A stretch of DNA of 64,000 nt from Candidatus Kaistella beijingensis (GCF_020084865.1 NZ_CP071953.1:1302001-1366000); one strand, 5' to 3'; shown: positions 25,719 through 35,312, counted from the stretch's first letter. Made by a program: numbers and translations. The notes: generated from the letters alone by a model not told the origin.

Positions 25719-26975
25719 CTACGAACCGAGTTTTTTATCATTTTCTGTCTGAACATCATGTTTTTTCTGTAATACAAGTTTCAAATTCCCCATATCCTCA
25801 CTCACTTTTTTATCTAAAATTTTCGCATAATGTTGAGTCGTCTTAATGCTTTTATGTCCAAGCATTTTGCTCACACTTTCCATAGAAACATTATTTCCTA
25901 AAGTTACGGTAGTAGCAAAAGTGTGTCTTGCACAGTGAAACGTAAGTTTCTTATGGATGCCACAATTTTCCGCAATAGTTTTCAGATACTCATTCACTTT
26001 TTGATTGGTATAAACTGGAAGTAGTTTTCCAGAATTGGATGAAACAGGATGATTTTCGTATTTCTTGATAATTTCTTCAGCAACAAGAAGCAAAGGAATA
26101 TTTGACGCGCTTCCGGTTTTCTGTCGGTTCGTAATAATCCACAGATTTCCATCAATTCCTTTGGAAATTTGTTCTTTTGTAAGGTTGAAAATATCGATGT
26201 AAGCCAAACCTGTATAGCAGCTGAAAACAAACATATCACGAACGAGTTCCAAACCTTTTCCCGAAAATTCTTTCTCGCGAATTGATGAAAGTTCTTCATC
26301 AGTGAGGAAATTTACGTTCACTTCATTAAATCTGCCTTTGTAAAAAATCACCAAGTCCTTTTCAATCCAACCGTTTTGATAACAGATTTTTAAAATCTTA
26401 CTTAAGTTTTTGGTGTGCTTTACCGCAGAATTATTGTTGATATTTGCTTTTGTTCGTAGAAAGAAATCAAAATCATTGAGAAATGAAGGTTCCAATTTCT
26501 GAATATTGATATCCGTTTTTTTGTGGAACTTCCATAAGAAATCTTTTAAATGAGATAAACAAGTTCTAAAATTTTTGAGTGTTGCAATGGCATATTCTTT
26601 TCCAACCAACTGTTCCATTTTGGAATTGTGTTCCTCAAAAATAGGAATCAGAGTTCTTTCGGCAACTTTATTACCAGATAATAGATTTTTGATATCCGAA
26701 GCATCGAAAGGTTCGCCTAAAAAGACAAGTCTGTTTTCAATTTCAAGGACTTTCGCCTGCAGAACATCGAAATGTTTATTGATGAGTCTTGATTCTTCGG
26801 AATTGCCCTTTAAACGGCTTTGTGCAGGACTCCATTTGCTAATCTCAACACTTTTTCCTGTTGAAAACTCTGCACGTTGTCCATCTACAGTAATCCGCAT
26901 ATAAATCGGGATTTTGGAACTAGATTTCGCTTTTGACTTTCTGGCATAAAATAATACCGAAACTTTTGCATTCAT
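25719..26975 (-). CDS. CTnDOT-family tyrosine integrase
   Basis: 418 aa from the ATG at 26973-26975; 15 further codons upstream are possible but unlike the family start, which is MNAKVSVLFYARKSKAK here. Arm-binding N-terminal domain, then a SAM-like core-binding domain (about 95-190), then the catalytic domain with KTGSASNIPLL, HCARHTFATTV (H-x-x-R), LGHKSIKTTQHYAKI (nucleophile Tyr). As in the CTnDOT integrase, the first catalytic Arg position reads Ala (YTGLAYIDI). The gene lies 250 bp from the 3' end of a tRNA-Phe, the usual position for an element integrated into a tRNA. Confidence 0.9.
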   Translation of the reverse strand: MNAKVSVLFYARKSKAKSSSKIPIYMRITVDGQRAEFSTGKSVEISKWSPAQSRLKGNSEESRLINKHFDVLQAKVLEIENRLVFLGEPFDASDIKNLLSGNKVAERTLIPIFEEHNSKMEQLVGKEYAIATLKNFRTCLSHLKDFLWKFHKKTDINIQKLEPSFLNDFDFFLRTKANINNNSAVKHTKNLSKILKICYQNGWIEKDLVIFYKGRFNEVNVNFLTDEELSSIREKEFSGKGLELVRDMFVFSCYTGLAYIDIFNLTKEQISKGIDGNLWIITNRQKTGSASNIPLLLVAEEIIKKYENHPVSSNSGKLLPVYTNQKVNEYLKTIAENCGIHKKLTFHCARHTFATTVTLGNNVSMESVSKMLGHKSIKTTQHYAKILDKKVSEDMGNLKLVLQKKHDVQTENDKKLGS

Positions 26976-27007
26976 AGTGATGACTTTAGGGGTTAAAATT
27001 ACCTTTT

Positions 27008-27120
27008 GGTGACCTATCACACAAGATGTTCAATTGCTCTACACCTTTATTGATAGGCTTTCACAAAGAATTCGGTTACCTATAAAGTTCAAAAAATGGC
27101 AGGTCACCGAAAAGGTCACC
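27008..27120. repeat. Four GGTNACC palindromes upstream of the integrase gene
   Basis: GGTGACC (27008-27014), GGTTACC (27074-27080), GGTCACC (27102-27108) and GGTCACC (27114-27120). The 7-bp near-palindrome is repeated between the integrase start and the tRNA. Candidates for integrase arm-type or excisionase binding sites; no core site could be fixed without the other end of the element. Confidence 0.5.
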
Positions 27121-27164
27121 TAATTTTTGAGAATATTTGATTTATTTTGAAATTCTCAAAAAAC

Positions 27165-27201
27165 AAAAAAGCCCTTAAATACTAGGATTTAAGGGCTTTT
27201 G
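27165..27201. terminator. Strong bidirectional terminator between tRNA-Phe and the integrase region
   Basis: AAGCCCTTAAAT (27169-27180), loop ACTAGG, ATTTAAGGGCTT (27187-27198): a perfect 12-bp stem with an A run on the left and a T run on the right. It ends the tRNA transcript on the minus strand and isolates the island from it. Confidence 0.85.
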
Positions 27202-27224
27202 TAACAAATTGTTGTTGTTTCTCG

Positions 27225-27297
<73 letters not shown>

Positions 27298-27382
27298 GTT
27301 TGGTAATTGAGTGCGGCAAAAATAGAAACTTTTGCGGGATTACACAAACTTTTCATAAACTTTTTTAATTAAAATCAAAAAC

Positions 27383-29221
27383 CTATTGATTTTCAGATGA
27401 ATTATTTTCTTCCGAACGCATTTGCTCACTCATTTCTTCCAACACAGGTTTGATGGTACTTTCTGGCAGTTCGCTGATGCGGATATACATTAAACCATCA
27501 ATTGCATCATTGAAACTTGGATCAACGTTGAAGGAAATCACTTTTGCATTTTGTTTGATGTATTTCTTAATCAAAACCGGCAAACGCATTTCAGGCTCCA
27601 AATCGTCAATAATTTTATCAAGTTTGTTGAGATCCGACTCTACTTCATCGAAGAATAAATGCTTGTCACGATCTTTCAGCTTTACCTTAAATTCCTTTTT
27701 CGGGTGAATATATTGCGCAACTGCAGAATCGTAATAATTAGAACGCATAAATTCAATCATCAAGGATTTTGAAAACTCGGAAAATTTATCAGAAATACTT
27801 ACACCGCCCATCAAAAATTTATGTTCAGGATTTCTTAGACAAACATGAACAATTCCCCTCCACAAAAGAAAAAGAGGCAAAGGTTTTTGCTGGTATTCAG
27901 TAGAAATATACGCTCTCCCCATTTCAATCACCTTACGGAAAAACGGTTGCAATTCCGGATCAAATTCAAAAAGTGAACTGGTGTAAAAACCATCAATCCC
28001 ATATCTTTTCATGACTTCTGCACCAAGTGCCATTCGATATGCTCCTGCTAATTTTTTCGCGGAATTATCCCAGAGGAAAAGGTGGTGATAATGTTCATCG
28101 TATTCGTCAAGGTCGAAAGGCAAATTGCTTCCCTCCCCGATTTTTCTGAAAGTCAGTTCACGCTGTCTCCCGATTTCCCTCATAATGGAAGGAATTTCCG
28201 AATAAGACGAAAAGAAAACTTCGTAATTCCCGTTTCGGAAAAGCATTTTATCTTTTTTATAAAGCGCTTCGATTTCTTTTACGATATCTTCCTGTGGCGT
28301 TTCATCAATAATGTTTTGTACAACGTTTTCTTCCTTTAAAAGGGGGAAGTTGAGTTTAAGATTCGGAATATTTAAGCGTTCTGCAATTGTTTTTCTTTTG
28401 TCATAGTACGATTTCAACATATAGATTTTCTTCTGAAGAAATTCCCCCACTTCTTCTGTCGTATCATGTTCTTCCATCACTTTCACAGAAACAGGTTTCC
28501 CGATTCTGATGCGAATTGGTTTTTCACGTTTGTTCATCATTTCCGCAGGCAACATCAACGTTTGCAAATCAGGATGAAGCTTTGAAACTTGATAAAAAAG
28601 TGGGCTATTTTTGGCATGGAAATACATTGGAACCACCGGAACTTTTGCCATCTTGATTAATTTCAAAGCTGGTTTTTCCCACTTTTTGTCAAGAATTTCA
28701 TTGAACTCATTATTTCTGTTAGAAACTTCACCTGCAGGAAAAATTCCGACACAACCACCATTTTGAACGTGCTTTAAAGTTTCACGCATTCCGGTTGAGC
28801 TGTTTCTTATTTCCTTTCGACTTTCAAAAGGATTTACGGGAATCACAAACGGCTCCATTGGTTTGATTTTTTCCAAAAGGAAATTTCCCATAATTTTAAA
28901 ATCAGGACGGATTTCCGTGAGAATTTTTGTCATCAAAATCCCGTCAATCGCTCCCAATGGGTGATTGGAAACCAAAATAAAAGGTCCCGTTTTTGGTATT
29001 TTCGCAAGATCCTCCTCAAAAACGACATATTTCAAATCCCTTTCTCTCACGAAGGAATCGAAGAAGTCTTTTCCACTTTTGTCTTTCAGAATATCATAAA
29101 GCTCGTTTACTTTATTGATTTTCGTTAAGCGCATAATTGCGGAAGCGACCGGACTTTTAAGAAATCCGATTTTGCTTAATCCCGATGCTTTAATTAAATC
29201 GTTTTTAGAAATTAGACTCAT
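27383..29221 (-). CDS. olsF: OlsF-like bifunctional aminolipid acyltransferase
   Basis: 612 aa. The N-terminal half is a PlsC-type O-acyltransferase: NHPLGAIDG at 86-94 and FPAGEVS near 160-166. The C-terminal half (about 340-520) is an OlsB-type GNAT N-acyltransferase with AGAYRMALGAEVMKRYGIDG and FRKVIEMGRAYI. This order is that of OlsF, which makes ornithine or glycine-type lipids by N- then O-acylation in one protein, known from Flavobacterium and Serratia. Which amino acid is used cannot be read. It acts at the inner face of the cytoplasmic membrane. It lies 6 bp after lysC, likely co-transcribed. Confidence 0.85.
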   Translation of the reverse strand: MSLISKNDLIKASGLSKIGFLKSPVASAIMRLTKINKVNELYDILKDKSGKDFFDSFVRERDLKYVVFEEDLAKIPKTGPFILVSNHPLGAIDGILMTKILTEIRPDFKIMGNFLLEKIKPMEPFVIPVNPFESRKEIRNSSTGMRETLKHVQNGGCVGIFPAGEVSNRNNEFNEILDKKWEKPALKLIKMAKVPVVPMYFHAKNSPLFYQVSKLHPDLQTLMLPAEMMNKREKPIRIRIGKPVSVKVMEEHDTTEEVGEFLQKKIYMLKSYYDKRKTIAERLNIPNLKLNFPLLKEENVVQNIIDETPQEDIVKEIEALYKKDKMLFRNGNYEVFFSSYSEIPSIMREIGRQRELTFRKIGEGSNLPFDLDEYDEHYHHLFLWDNSAKKLAGAYRMALGAEVMKRYGIDGFYTSSLFEFDPELQPFFRKVIEMGRAYISTEYQQKPLPLFLLWRGIVHVCLRNPEHKFLMGGVSISDKFSEFSKSLMIEFMRSNYYDSAVAQYIHPKKEFKVKLKDRDKHLFFDEVESDLNKLDKIIDDLEPEMRLPVLIKKYIKQNAKVISFNVDPSFNDAIDGLMYIRISELPESTIKPVLEEMSEQMRSEENNSSENQ

Positions 29222-29227
29222 TGGTTA

Positions 29228-30466
29228 TCAGTTGGTTACGACCTGAATGGTTTTATTTGAACTCTGTTCTAAAAGTATGTTTTTATTTTTATAGAAATCG
29301 CCCAAATCTTCTAATTTTGCATTTCTCACCGTATAAAGTGAAAGATTCTTTAGCAATTCGGTCTGGAAATCTTTTTGCAACTCTTTATTGAGTTCATCAA
29401 TGTTTCCGTATTTATCTTCTAAACAAAGTTCCAAAGAAATCGCCGTATTCTGCATCAAAGAAATCTTGATTTTATTTTTCGCTAAAAGTGCAAAAATTTT
29501 ACTCAAATGTTCCTCTGCAATAAAGGAAAAATCGCGTGTCGAAATTCGTAATAAGTTTTGATTTTCCTTTAAAATATAGGATTCCTCTTTCTGAAAGTTT
29601 CCTCCGTTTCCAACTTTGGTTCCCGGTTTCTTTGGCTCTACAAATGATTTTACAAAAAATGGAATATTTTTCTGTTTTAACGGCTGCAAAGTTTTCGGGT
29701 GAATAACCGATGCGCCGTAATATGCCATTTCAATCGCATCTTCGTAGGAAATGTTGGACAAGAGTGAAACATTTTCAAACTTTCTCGGGTCACCTGTCAT
29801 CACGCCTGGAACATCTTTCCAAATCGTCATTGCTTCTGCATTTAAGCAGTACGCAAAGATCGCCGCCGAATAATCGGACCCTTCTCTTCCCAAAGTTACG
29901 GTAAAATTGTTATCCTCTGAACCAATGAAACCTTGCGTCACATAACAAAGATTTTTATCGAGTTCCGCAATCTTATTTTCCGTTTCTTCCCAATTCACGT
30001 TTCCTTCGCGGTAGTAATTATCGGTCTTAATATAATCTCTCGCATCCAGCCAAGTATTTTTAAACTGAATATCATTCAAATATTCACTTAAAATTTTAGA
30101 GGAAATCATTTCGCCACAACTCACGACTTGATCATAAACGAAGTTGTAATTCGGGGATTTGTTTCTTCTTAAAAATGATTCAATATCATCAAAAAACAAA
30201 GATATTTCTGCAAAAACGGGATGGTTTTCTTGAAAAAGTCCGTTGGAAATTTCCAAATGGTTTTGTTTGACTTTTTCGATTTCGCTTTGATAATCGTTTT
30301 TATCAAAATAATTTTGCACCACTTTTTCTAGTGCGTTCGTAGTTTTTCCCATCGCGGAAACTACCAAGAGACAGTTTTCGAAACCTTGAGTTTCCAAAAC
30401 CAGGGAAACGTTTTTTACACCTTCCGCATCTTTTACCGATGCACCACCAAACTTAAAAACCTTCAT
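29228..30466 (-). CDS. lysC: Aspartate kinase
   Basis: 412 aa. The kinase signature KFGGASVKD is at the N-terminus. VTLGREGSDYSAAIFAYCLN and ISYEDAIEMAYYGASVIHPK are classic aspartate kinase segments. A short ACT-type region (about 310-400, LLRISTRDFSF, ISLMQNTAIS) suggests feedback control by lysine or threonine. The protein catalyses the first step towards lysine, threonine and methionine. It is monofunctional, without the homoserine dehydrogenase fusion. It heads a two-gene unit with the lipid acyltransferase, an unexpected pairing probably of convenience. Confidence 0.95.
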   Translation of the reverse strand: MKVFKFGGASVKDAEGVKNVSLVLETQGFENCLLVVSAMGKTTNALEKVVQNYFDKNDYQSEIEKVKQNHLEISNGLFQENHPVFAEISLFFDDIESFLRRNKSPNYNFVYDQVVSCGEMISSKILSEYLNDIQFKNTWLDARDYIKTDNYYREGNVNWEETENKIAELDKNLCYVTQGFIGSEDNNFTVTLGREGSDYSAAIFAYCLNAEAMTIWKDVPGVMTGDPRKFENVSLLSNISYEDAIEMAYYGASVIHPKTLQPLKQKNIPFFVKSFVEPKKPGTKVGNGGNFQKEESYILKENQNLLRISTRDFSFIAEEHLSKIFALLAKNKIKISLMQNTAISLELCLEDKYGNIDELNKELQKDFQTELLKNLSLYTVRNAKLEDLGDFYKNKNILLEQSSNKTIQVVTN

Positions 30467-30695
30467 CTAAATATTTAAAATTCAACATTTTAATAACAAA
30501 TTTTTCCTTCGTAGAAAAAATTACAATTTTCAAAATTATAAATTTCGAACGGAACTAGAAAACGATGTATTGTATTATGAGTTTATTTAATGATGGTTTT
30601 GTTTAAAAATACTGATTTCGGTCATTAATATTGAAAGTAATGAGATAAAATCCAAAGAATTTTCCGAAATTTGTAAGAAATCAAAAAGTATAAAC

Positions 30696-31706
30696 ATGGC
30701 AGAAAATTTTCAGACGCTTGGTGAATTTATTATCGATAAACAGGAGGATTTCCAATATTCCACGGGTGAACTTTCGAGATTGTTGAGTGCAATTCGTCTT
30801 GCATCAAAAGTGGTGAACCGTGAAGTAAATAAAGCGGGAATTGCAAACATCATCGGAAAAGCGGGAAATGAAAACATTCAAGGTGAGGAACAGCAGAAAC
30901 TCGACGTTTTAGCGAACGAAATTTTCATCGAAGCACTTTCTCAAAGAGAAGTTGTCTGTGGAATTGCCTCTGAAGAAAGCGACGATTTTATTGAAATCAA
31001 GTGTGGTTCGAATGCACATTTAAGCAAATATGTCGTGTTGATCGATCCTTTGGACGGTTCTTCCAACATCGACGTGAATGTTTCCGTTGGAACTATTTTC
31101 TCCATTTACCGAAGAGTTACCGAACCCGGAACTCCTGTAACTTTGGAAGATTTCTTGCAAAAAGGGGTGAATCAAGCTGCGGCAGGATATGTGGTTTACG
31201 GTTCGTCCACCATGATTGTTTATACGACTGGAAATGGCGTGAACGGTTTCACACTCGATCCAAGTTTGGGAACGTATTATCTTTCTCACCCGAATATGAC
31301 TTTTTCTAAAAGAGGAAAAATTTATTCCATCAACGAGGGAAATTACGCGAAATTTCCGCAAGGTGTGAAAGATTATATTAAATATTGTCAAAGAGAGGAA
31401 GAAGATCGTCCCTATACTTCGCGTTACATCGGAAGTTTGGTTTCCGATTTCCACCGAAATATGATTAAAGGCGGAATTTACATTTACCCATCCACTTCAC
31501 AATCGCCCAACGGAAAATTGAGACTGTTGTACGAATGCAATCCAATGGCTTTATTGGCGGAACAAGCAGGCGGAAAATGTACCGATGGTTTCACCAGAAT
31601 TTTGGAAATTCAGCCAACCGAACTTCACCAAAGAGTTCCGTTTTTCTGCGGAAGTTTGGAAATGGTGGAAAAAGCGGAGGAGTTTATGAGGAATGCTGAA
31701 AACTAA
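30696..31706 (+). CDS. fbp: Fructose-1,6-bisphosphatase, class 1
   Basis: 336 aa, full length. The metal and substrate site [20 protein letters not shown] is complete, preceded by GIASEES with its acidic pair, and [37 protein letters not shown] near the C-terminus. It hydrolyses fructose 1,6-bisphosphate in gluconeogenesis in the cytoplasm. A near-match -7 box GAAATTTG (30666-30673) lies 22 bp upstream of the ATG. It stands alone, divergent from lysC across a 230-bp AT-rich gap that holds no gene. Confidence 0.97.
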   Translation: MAENFQTLGEFIIDKQEDFQYSTGELSRLLSAIRLASKVVNREVNKAGIANIIGKAGNENIQGEEQQKLDVLANEIFIEALSQREVVCGIASEESDDFIEIKCGSNAHLSKYVVLIDPLDGSSNIDVNVSVGTIFSIYRRVTEPGTPVTLEDFLQKGVNQAAAGYVVYGSSTMIVYTTGNGVNGFTLDPSLGTYYLSHPNMTFSKRGKIYSINEGNYAKFPQGVKDYIKYCQREEEDRPYTSRYIGSLVSDFHRNMIKGGIYIYPSTSQSPNGKLRLLYECNPMALLAEQAGGKCTDGFTRILEIQPTELHQRVPFFCGSLEMVEKAEEFMRNAEN

Positions 31707-31745
31707 TAGAAACGGTTTCCTTTTTGCTGATAATCAAATAATTAT

Positions 31746-31853
31746 TAATTTTGCAATAATATGAGCAAAGCAAAATTGGCGGTAACTCGTGAAGAAGCCG
31801 TAGAAATTATTAAGGAAGGCGATTTTAAAACAGGAGATGATAATGAACTGTGA
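31746..31853 (+). CDS. Small 30-aa ORF behind a perfect promoter box
   Basis: TAATTTTG (31746-31753) is a perfect -7 match, and ATG follows at 31761. The peptide MSKAKLAVTREEAVEIIKEG ends after DFKTGDDNEL at 31851-31853. In another frame, an overlapping run (31837-31917) gives MIMNCDQRKITLEDLKKKGI and a short tail. The two together look like one short helical gene split by a frameshift, similar in flavour to small antitoxin-type proteins. Function unknown, confidence low. Confidence 0.35.
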
Positions 31854-31918
31854 TCAGCGAAAAATTACGCTTGAAGATTTGAAAAAGAAAGGAATTACAC
31901 TTGAAAAAGCCCTATAAA

Positions 31919-32376
31919 TATAATTGAACGCAATAAATTTGAATACCATTTTACCACAATAAATGGTATTTCTTATTTAGTTTCATTTTCAAGAGACGAA
32001 ACCTTTAACACCTTTTCGAAAAGCGAAGAATTCAATAATAATTTTCAAATTGCAGTCACGAAAGTTTCTCCCGAAGAAGATATTTTCGACACCGCCGTTT
32101 CACTCACAATAAGAGATATTATCGAAAAATTTTTAAGCCAAGAAAAAACGCCAATATTTCTTTTGCTCATGTTTTGACAAAAAACAACGAAAACGTTTCA
32201 ACACTTTCAATAGATGGTACATGAACAGTGAACTAAAAAACCAAATAAGCAAAATTGACCATCTTCTTAAAATTGAAGATATTTTGTTGTACACCTCATT
32301 AATCATCAACAATAGCAATACGCAAAAAGATGAAATTGTTGAACTTTATGATTCACTGGAAGACCTACTGAATTAA
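31919..32376 (+). pseudogene. Frameshifted DUF6169-like gene
   Basis: The first frame reads ERNKFEYHFTTINGISYLVS, FSRDETFNTFSKSEEF, and on to TAVSLTIRDIIEKFL. A run of six A (in GAAAAAACGCC, about 32145) breaks the frame, and the rest continues one frame over as QYFFCSCFDKKQRKRFNTFN, RWY, ending DSLEDLLN at 32374-32376. With five A the frames would join exactly. The layout, short strands then a Cys/Asp segment followed by Arg and a FNRWY motif, fits the Bacteroidota DUF6169 family as I remember it. No ordinary start codon is left either. Confidence 0.5.
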
Positions 32377-32390
32377 GAGAAATAACCGCA

Positions 32391-33422
32391 ATGAAATCAG
32401 CCAAATTTTTCAAATACATTTTAGAATTCAAAAATCCAAGCGGAACTTCCCGTGGAGTTTTGCACACCAAAGAAACATTCATCTTAGAAATTTCTGAAAA
32501 CGGAAAAAAAGGAATCGGGGAATGCGGACTTTTCCGTGGTTTGAGTTACGACGATGTTCCTGAATATGAGGAAAAATTGAATTGGCTTTGTGAAAACATC
32601 AATGAAGATGCGGAATTTTTAAAACAAGAATTGAAATATTTTCCATCGATTTGGTTTGGCTACGAACAGGCGATTTTGAATTTAAAACATGGCGAAAGCC
32701 TTTATTTTCCAAGTGAATTTACCGATGAAAAATCTTCCATAAAAATCAACGGTTTGATTTGGATGGGTCATGCTGATTTCATGCAACAACAGATTGAGGA
32801 AAAACTCGAATTGGGTTTCGACTGCATCAAACTGAAAATCGGTGTGGATTGGAATTCTGAAAGAGAGATTTTAAAAAAACTTCGTACAAAATTCCCGAAA
32901 GAAAAATTGGAATTGCGAGTTGATGCAAACGGTGGTTTTACTTTTGAGGAAGCAAAAAACGTATTGAAAGAACTCGCGAATTTGGAAATTCATTCCATTG
33001 AACAGCCGATAAAAAAGTCTGAAGTCCGAAGTCCGAAGTCCGAAGATTCTTTGATGGCGCAACTTTGTGCGGAAACTCCAGTTCCGATTGCTTTGGATGA
33101 GGAATTGATTGGGATTGTAGATTTTGAGGATAAAAAACAACTCTTAGAAACTATAAAACCTCAATTTATAATTCTGAAACCTTCTTTGGTCGGAGGATTT
33201 TCGGGAACTGATGAATGGATTTCTTTAGCCGAAAATCTTGAGATCGGTTGGTGGATTACTTCTGCGCTCGAAAGCAATATTGGTTTGAATTCGATTGCGC
33301 AATATACTTTCACCAAAAAACCAAAAATTCCTCAAGGTTTGGGAACAGGCGGACTTTTCACCAATAATTTTGATTCTGTTCTGGAGTTGAATGGCGACCA
33401 ACTTTCCATGAAAAAAGTCTGA
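32391..33422 (+). CDS. menC: o-Succinylbenzoate synthase (enolase superfamily)
   Basis: 343 aa. Active-site elements of the muconate/OSBS type are in order: IKLKIGVDW (the K-x-K pair), RVDANGG, IEQPI, ALDEEL and ILKPSLVGG. It makes o-succinylbenzoate in menaquinone synthesis, which is expected of this group. An unusual loop, KKSEVRSPKSED, between the IEQPI strand and the next helix is encoded by four to five tandem copies of a 7-bp repeat (33014-33045). The same heptamer lies beside pglX. Its stop codon falls in a terminator hairpin. Confidence 0.9.
   Translation: MKSAKFFKYILEFKNPSGTSRGVLHTKETFILEISENGKKGIGECGLFRGLSYDDVPEYEEKLNWLCENINEDAEFLKQELKYFPSIWFGYEQAILNLKHGESLYFPSEFTDEKSSIKINGLIWMGHADFMQQQIEEKLELGFDCIKLKIGVDWNSEREILKKLRTKFPKEKLELRVDANGGFTFEEAKNVLKELANLEIHSIEQPIKKSEVRSPKSEDSLMAQLCAETPVPIALDEELIGIVDFEDKKQLLETIKPQFIILKPSLVGGFSGTDEWISLAENLEIGWWITSALESNIGLNSIAQYTFTKKPKIPQGLGTGGLFTNNFDSVLELNGDQLSMKKV
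33014..33045. repeat. Tandem heptamer GAAGTCC inside menC
   Basis: AAAGTCT, then GAAGTCC three times and GAAG (33021-33045). Period 7 in a coding region is unusual because a change of one unit breaks the frame; the present copy number keeps menC open. Confidence 0.85.
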
Positions 33423-33444
33423 AAAATAGATTTTCAGACTTTTG
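33411..33444 (+). terminator. menC terminator overlapping its stop codon
   Basis: AAAGTCTGAAAA (33414-33425), loop ATAGA to 33430, TTTTCAGACTTT (33431-33442), then T. The menC TGA lies inside the left arm. Confidence 0.8.
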
Positions 33445-33713
33445 TTAATTTAACTTTTTCAAGATTAAATTACGTTCTCTACGAAGATACTTCTTCTTAA
33501 ACTTTGCAAAATATTTGCAAACTTTCTTTTCATCGCTTTCATAGAATTTTATTTAAGTGTTAATAAGTGATGCGAGGTTGCTTTCCAAAATGATGCCAAA
33601 AACAACCCTACTACAAAGGTTTTAGACCACCATTAATATAAACAGTTTTTTCACTTAAAATTTTTCATGATATTCAAGTGAAAGTAATTTAATTTCAAGA
33701 TTTACTTCACTTC
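33445..33713. other. Gap between convergent menC and sensor kinase genes
   Basis: About 270 bp without a gene. I see AT-rich sequence and no hairpin other than the menC terminator, and no promoter box on either strand with both elements. Confidence 0.4.
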
Positions 33714-34511
33714 TTAACTTTTGCTTAATAATGGAATAATAAAGTTGAGGTGCGCACCTTTTTCCACAGACATGGTTTTGAAAATTCCGTTTAGTGAAGT
33801 CATTCTGCAATGCATGTTGGAAAAACCGTTTCCATCTTTTCGACTTTGCTTTATCCCTATTCCATCATCAATAACATCGATTGAGAATTCTTTTTCGGTT
33901 TGATTGAAGTGGAGGTAAACATTTTTTGCTTGGCCGTGTTTGTAGACATTGTTCAGTCCTTCTTTAACGCACAGAAACAGATTGCGTCTCACTTCAGATG
34001 AGATCATCATATCGAGTGTACTGCTATTGTTAAAATGAACTTTTATATCGGTTTTAGAGAAAAAGTTTTCGGCATAATTGGAGATGTATTCAATCAAATT
34101 GAACAGACTGTCGTTTTCGGAATTGAGGCTCCAAAGCATTTCTCGCATAGAGATATTCAGTTCATCACAAGTTTCCAAAAGCTCATGAATGTTTTTCACT
34201 GTTTCCTTATCTTTGATTTTGTGCTTCAAAAAATTAATCTGCAATTTTAGTGCAGAAATTACTGCCCCGAAATCATCGTGCATATCGTGAGAAATTCGCT
34301 CTCGTTCTTTAATTGCAATCTTTTGATATTCTAATTCCTTTTGTAAAAGCAAGTTTTGATATTCTACCTCTTTCAGTTTCCTTTCATTCTGCAAAACCGT
34401 TTGTCTCCGGCTATATAGAACAACAATAAAAATCATGAAGACCACCAAAGTGACCATCAAAACAATGGCAAGAACATAACCGAGCTTCAACTCAAACGGG
34501 ATCTCTTTCAC
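33714..34511 (-). CDS. Membrane sensor histidine kinase (HisKA_3 / NarX type)
   Basis: 265 aa, GTG start. One membrane helix (about 11-33, LGYVLAIVLMVTLVVFMIFI) leads by a coiled coil to the dimerisation domain with ERERISHDMHDDFG; His78 of the M-H-D-D motif is the expected phosphoacceptor. The ATPase domain has CVKEGLNNVYKHGQ (N box) and DVIDDGIGI, then GNGFSNMHCRM (G box). The sensing part is nearly absent, so signals are probably received through the partner membrane protein encoded 5 bp upstream. No response regulator gene is adjacent in the window, so the target is unknown (a LuxR/NarL-type regulator elsewhere is expected). Confidence 0.88.
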   Translation of the reverse strand: MKEIPFELKLGYVLAIVLMVTLVVFMIFIVVLYSRRQTVLQNERKLKEVEYQNLLLQKELEYQKIAIKERERISHDMHDDFGAVISALKLQINFLKHKIKDKETVKNIHELLETCDELNISMREMLWSLNSENDSLFNLIEYISNYAENFFSKTDIKVHFNNSSTLDMMISSEVRRNLFLCVKEGLNNVYKHGQAKNVYLHFNQTEKEFSIDVIDDGIGIKQSRKDGNGFSNMHCRMTSLNGIFKTMSVEKGAHLNFIIPLLSKS

Positions 34512-34516
34512 TACAT

Positions 34517-35122
34517 CTACTTCTTACAGGTTATTGCTATAATAAAAATAATATAGGTGACTGTAACAGCAATCCTGAAAATCTTGTCGAGCATAATTAA
34601 AAACGCAAGATCATTTTTTTCAAGCCAATACATAGGCACAATCCTGAACAGGAAGAAAACACTCCATAAAAGAATGGCAGAACTTACCCAAAAAACCTGC
34701 TTTTTGGCAATAAAATCCTCATCAACATTTCTAACCTCGTTAAAAAGCCAACTGAGCGAAAGGAATATATAAAATAAGGCAAGCGTGACCCCTAATCCAA
34801 CTGCGAAATTTTTTGAGGAACCAAGCATAAAATAAAAACACACTAAACCTGAAATTAGTCCCAACACATAGATTAGCTTCTTCTGGTTTCGCATAAATTT
34901 GCCGTAGTAATAAGTAAAAAAACCAATGTACATCAAGGATGCAACGGAGTAGATTCTACCACTCCATTCTTTACCCAGTATAATTGGCAATATTTCTATG
35001 GTGCATACTACCGTGAAATAAATGAATAAATCGATTCCGTTTCTGTTTCTATAGAAGAATGAAAGAAAAAGACATAGATAAATGATAACCGTATAAACAA
35101 TTTGCTGATAAGTTGAAAACAT
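34517..35122 (-). CDS. Multi-pass membrane protein partnered with the sensor kinase
   Basis: 201 aa, almost all membrane helices: six or seven segments, e.g. IVYTVIIYLCLFLSFFY, LFIYFTVVCTIEILPIIL, LIYVLGLISGLVCFYFML, VGLGVTLALFYIFLSLSWLF, and a last IAVTVTYIIFIIAI. It resembles the 7TM sensing modules (7TMR-DISM-like) that are often fused to kinases of this type. Here it is a separate gene, 5 bp before the kinase, so the two likely form a split receptor. The ligand is unknown. It stands first in the unit, with a 240-bp AT-rich upstream region. Confidence 0.65.
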   Translation of the reverse strand: MFSTYQQIVYTVIIYLCLFLSFFYRNRNGIDLFIYFTVVCTIEILPIILGKEWSGRIYSVASLMYIGFFTYYYGKFMRNQKKLIYVLGLISGLVCFYFMLGSSKNFAVGLGVTLALFYIFLSLSWLFNEVRNVDEDFIAKKQVFWVSSAILLWSVFFLFRIVPMYWLEKNDLAFLIMLDKIFRIAVTVTYIIFIIAITCKK

Positions 35123-35312
35123 AAAGTTTTATTTCATGTAGCTCTTCTTTCAAAATAATTACTCAAAAATTGCAGGTGCGATTATCAGAGGTTTGCCCTA
35201 ACAATTCTCTTAAGTCTATAAAATTAATGATTTTCCGCTTACAAAGACGTTTTGTTTAAAAAATTAACCATTAATTATCATTAATAAAATTAACTTCAGC
35301 TAAAAAATAAAT

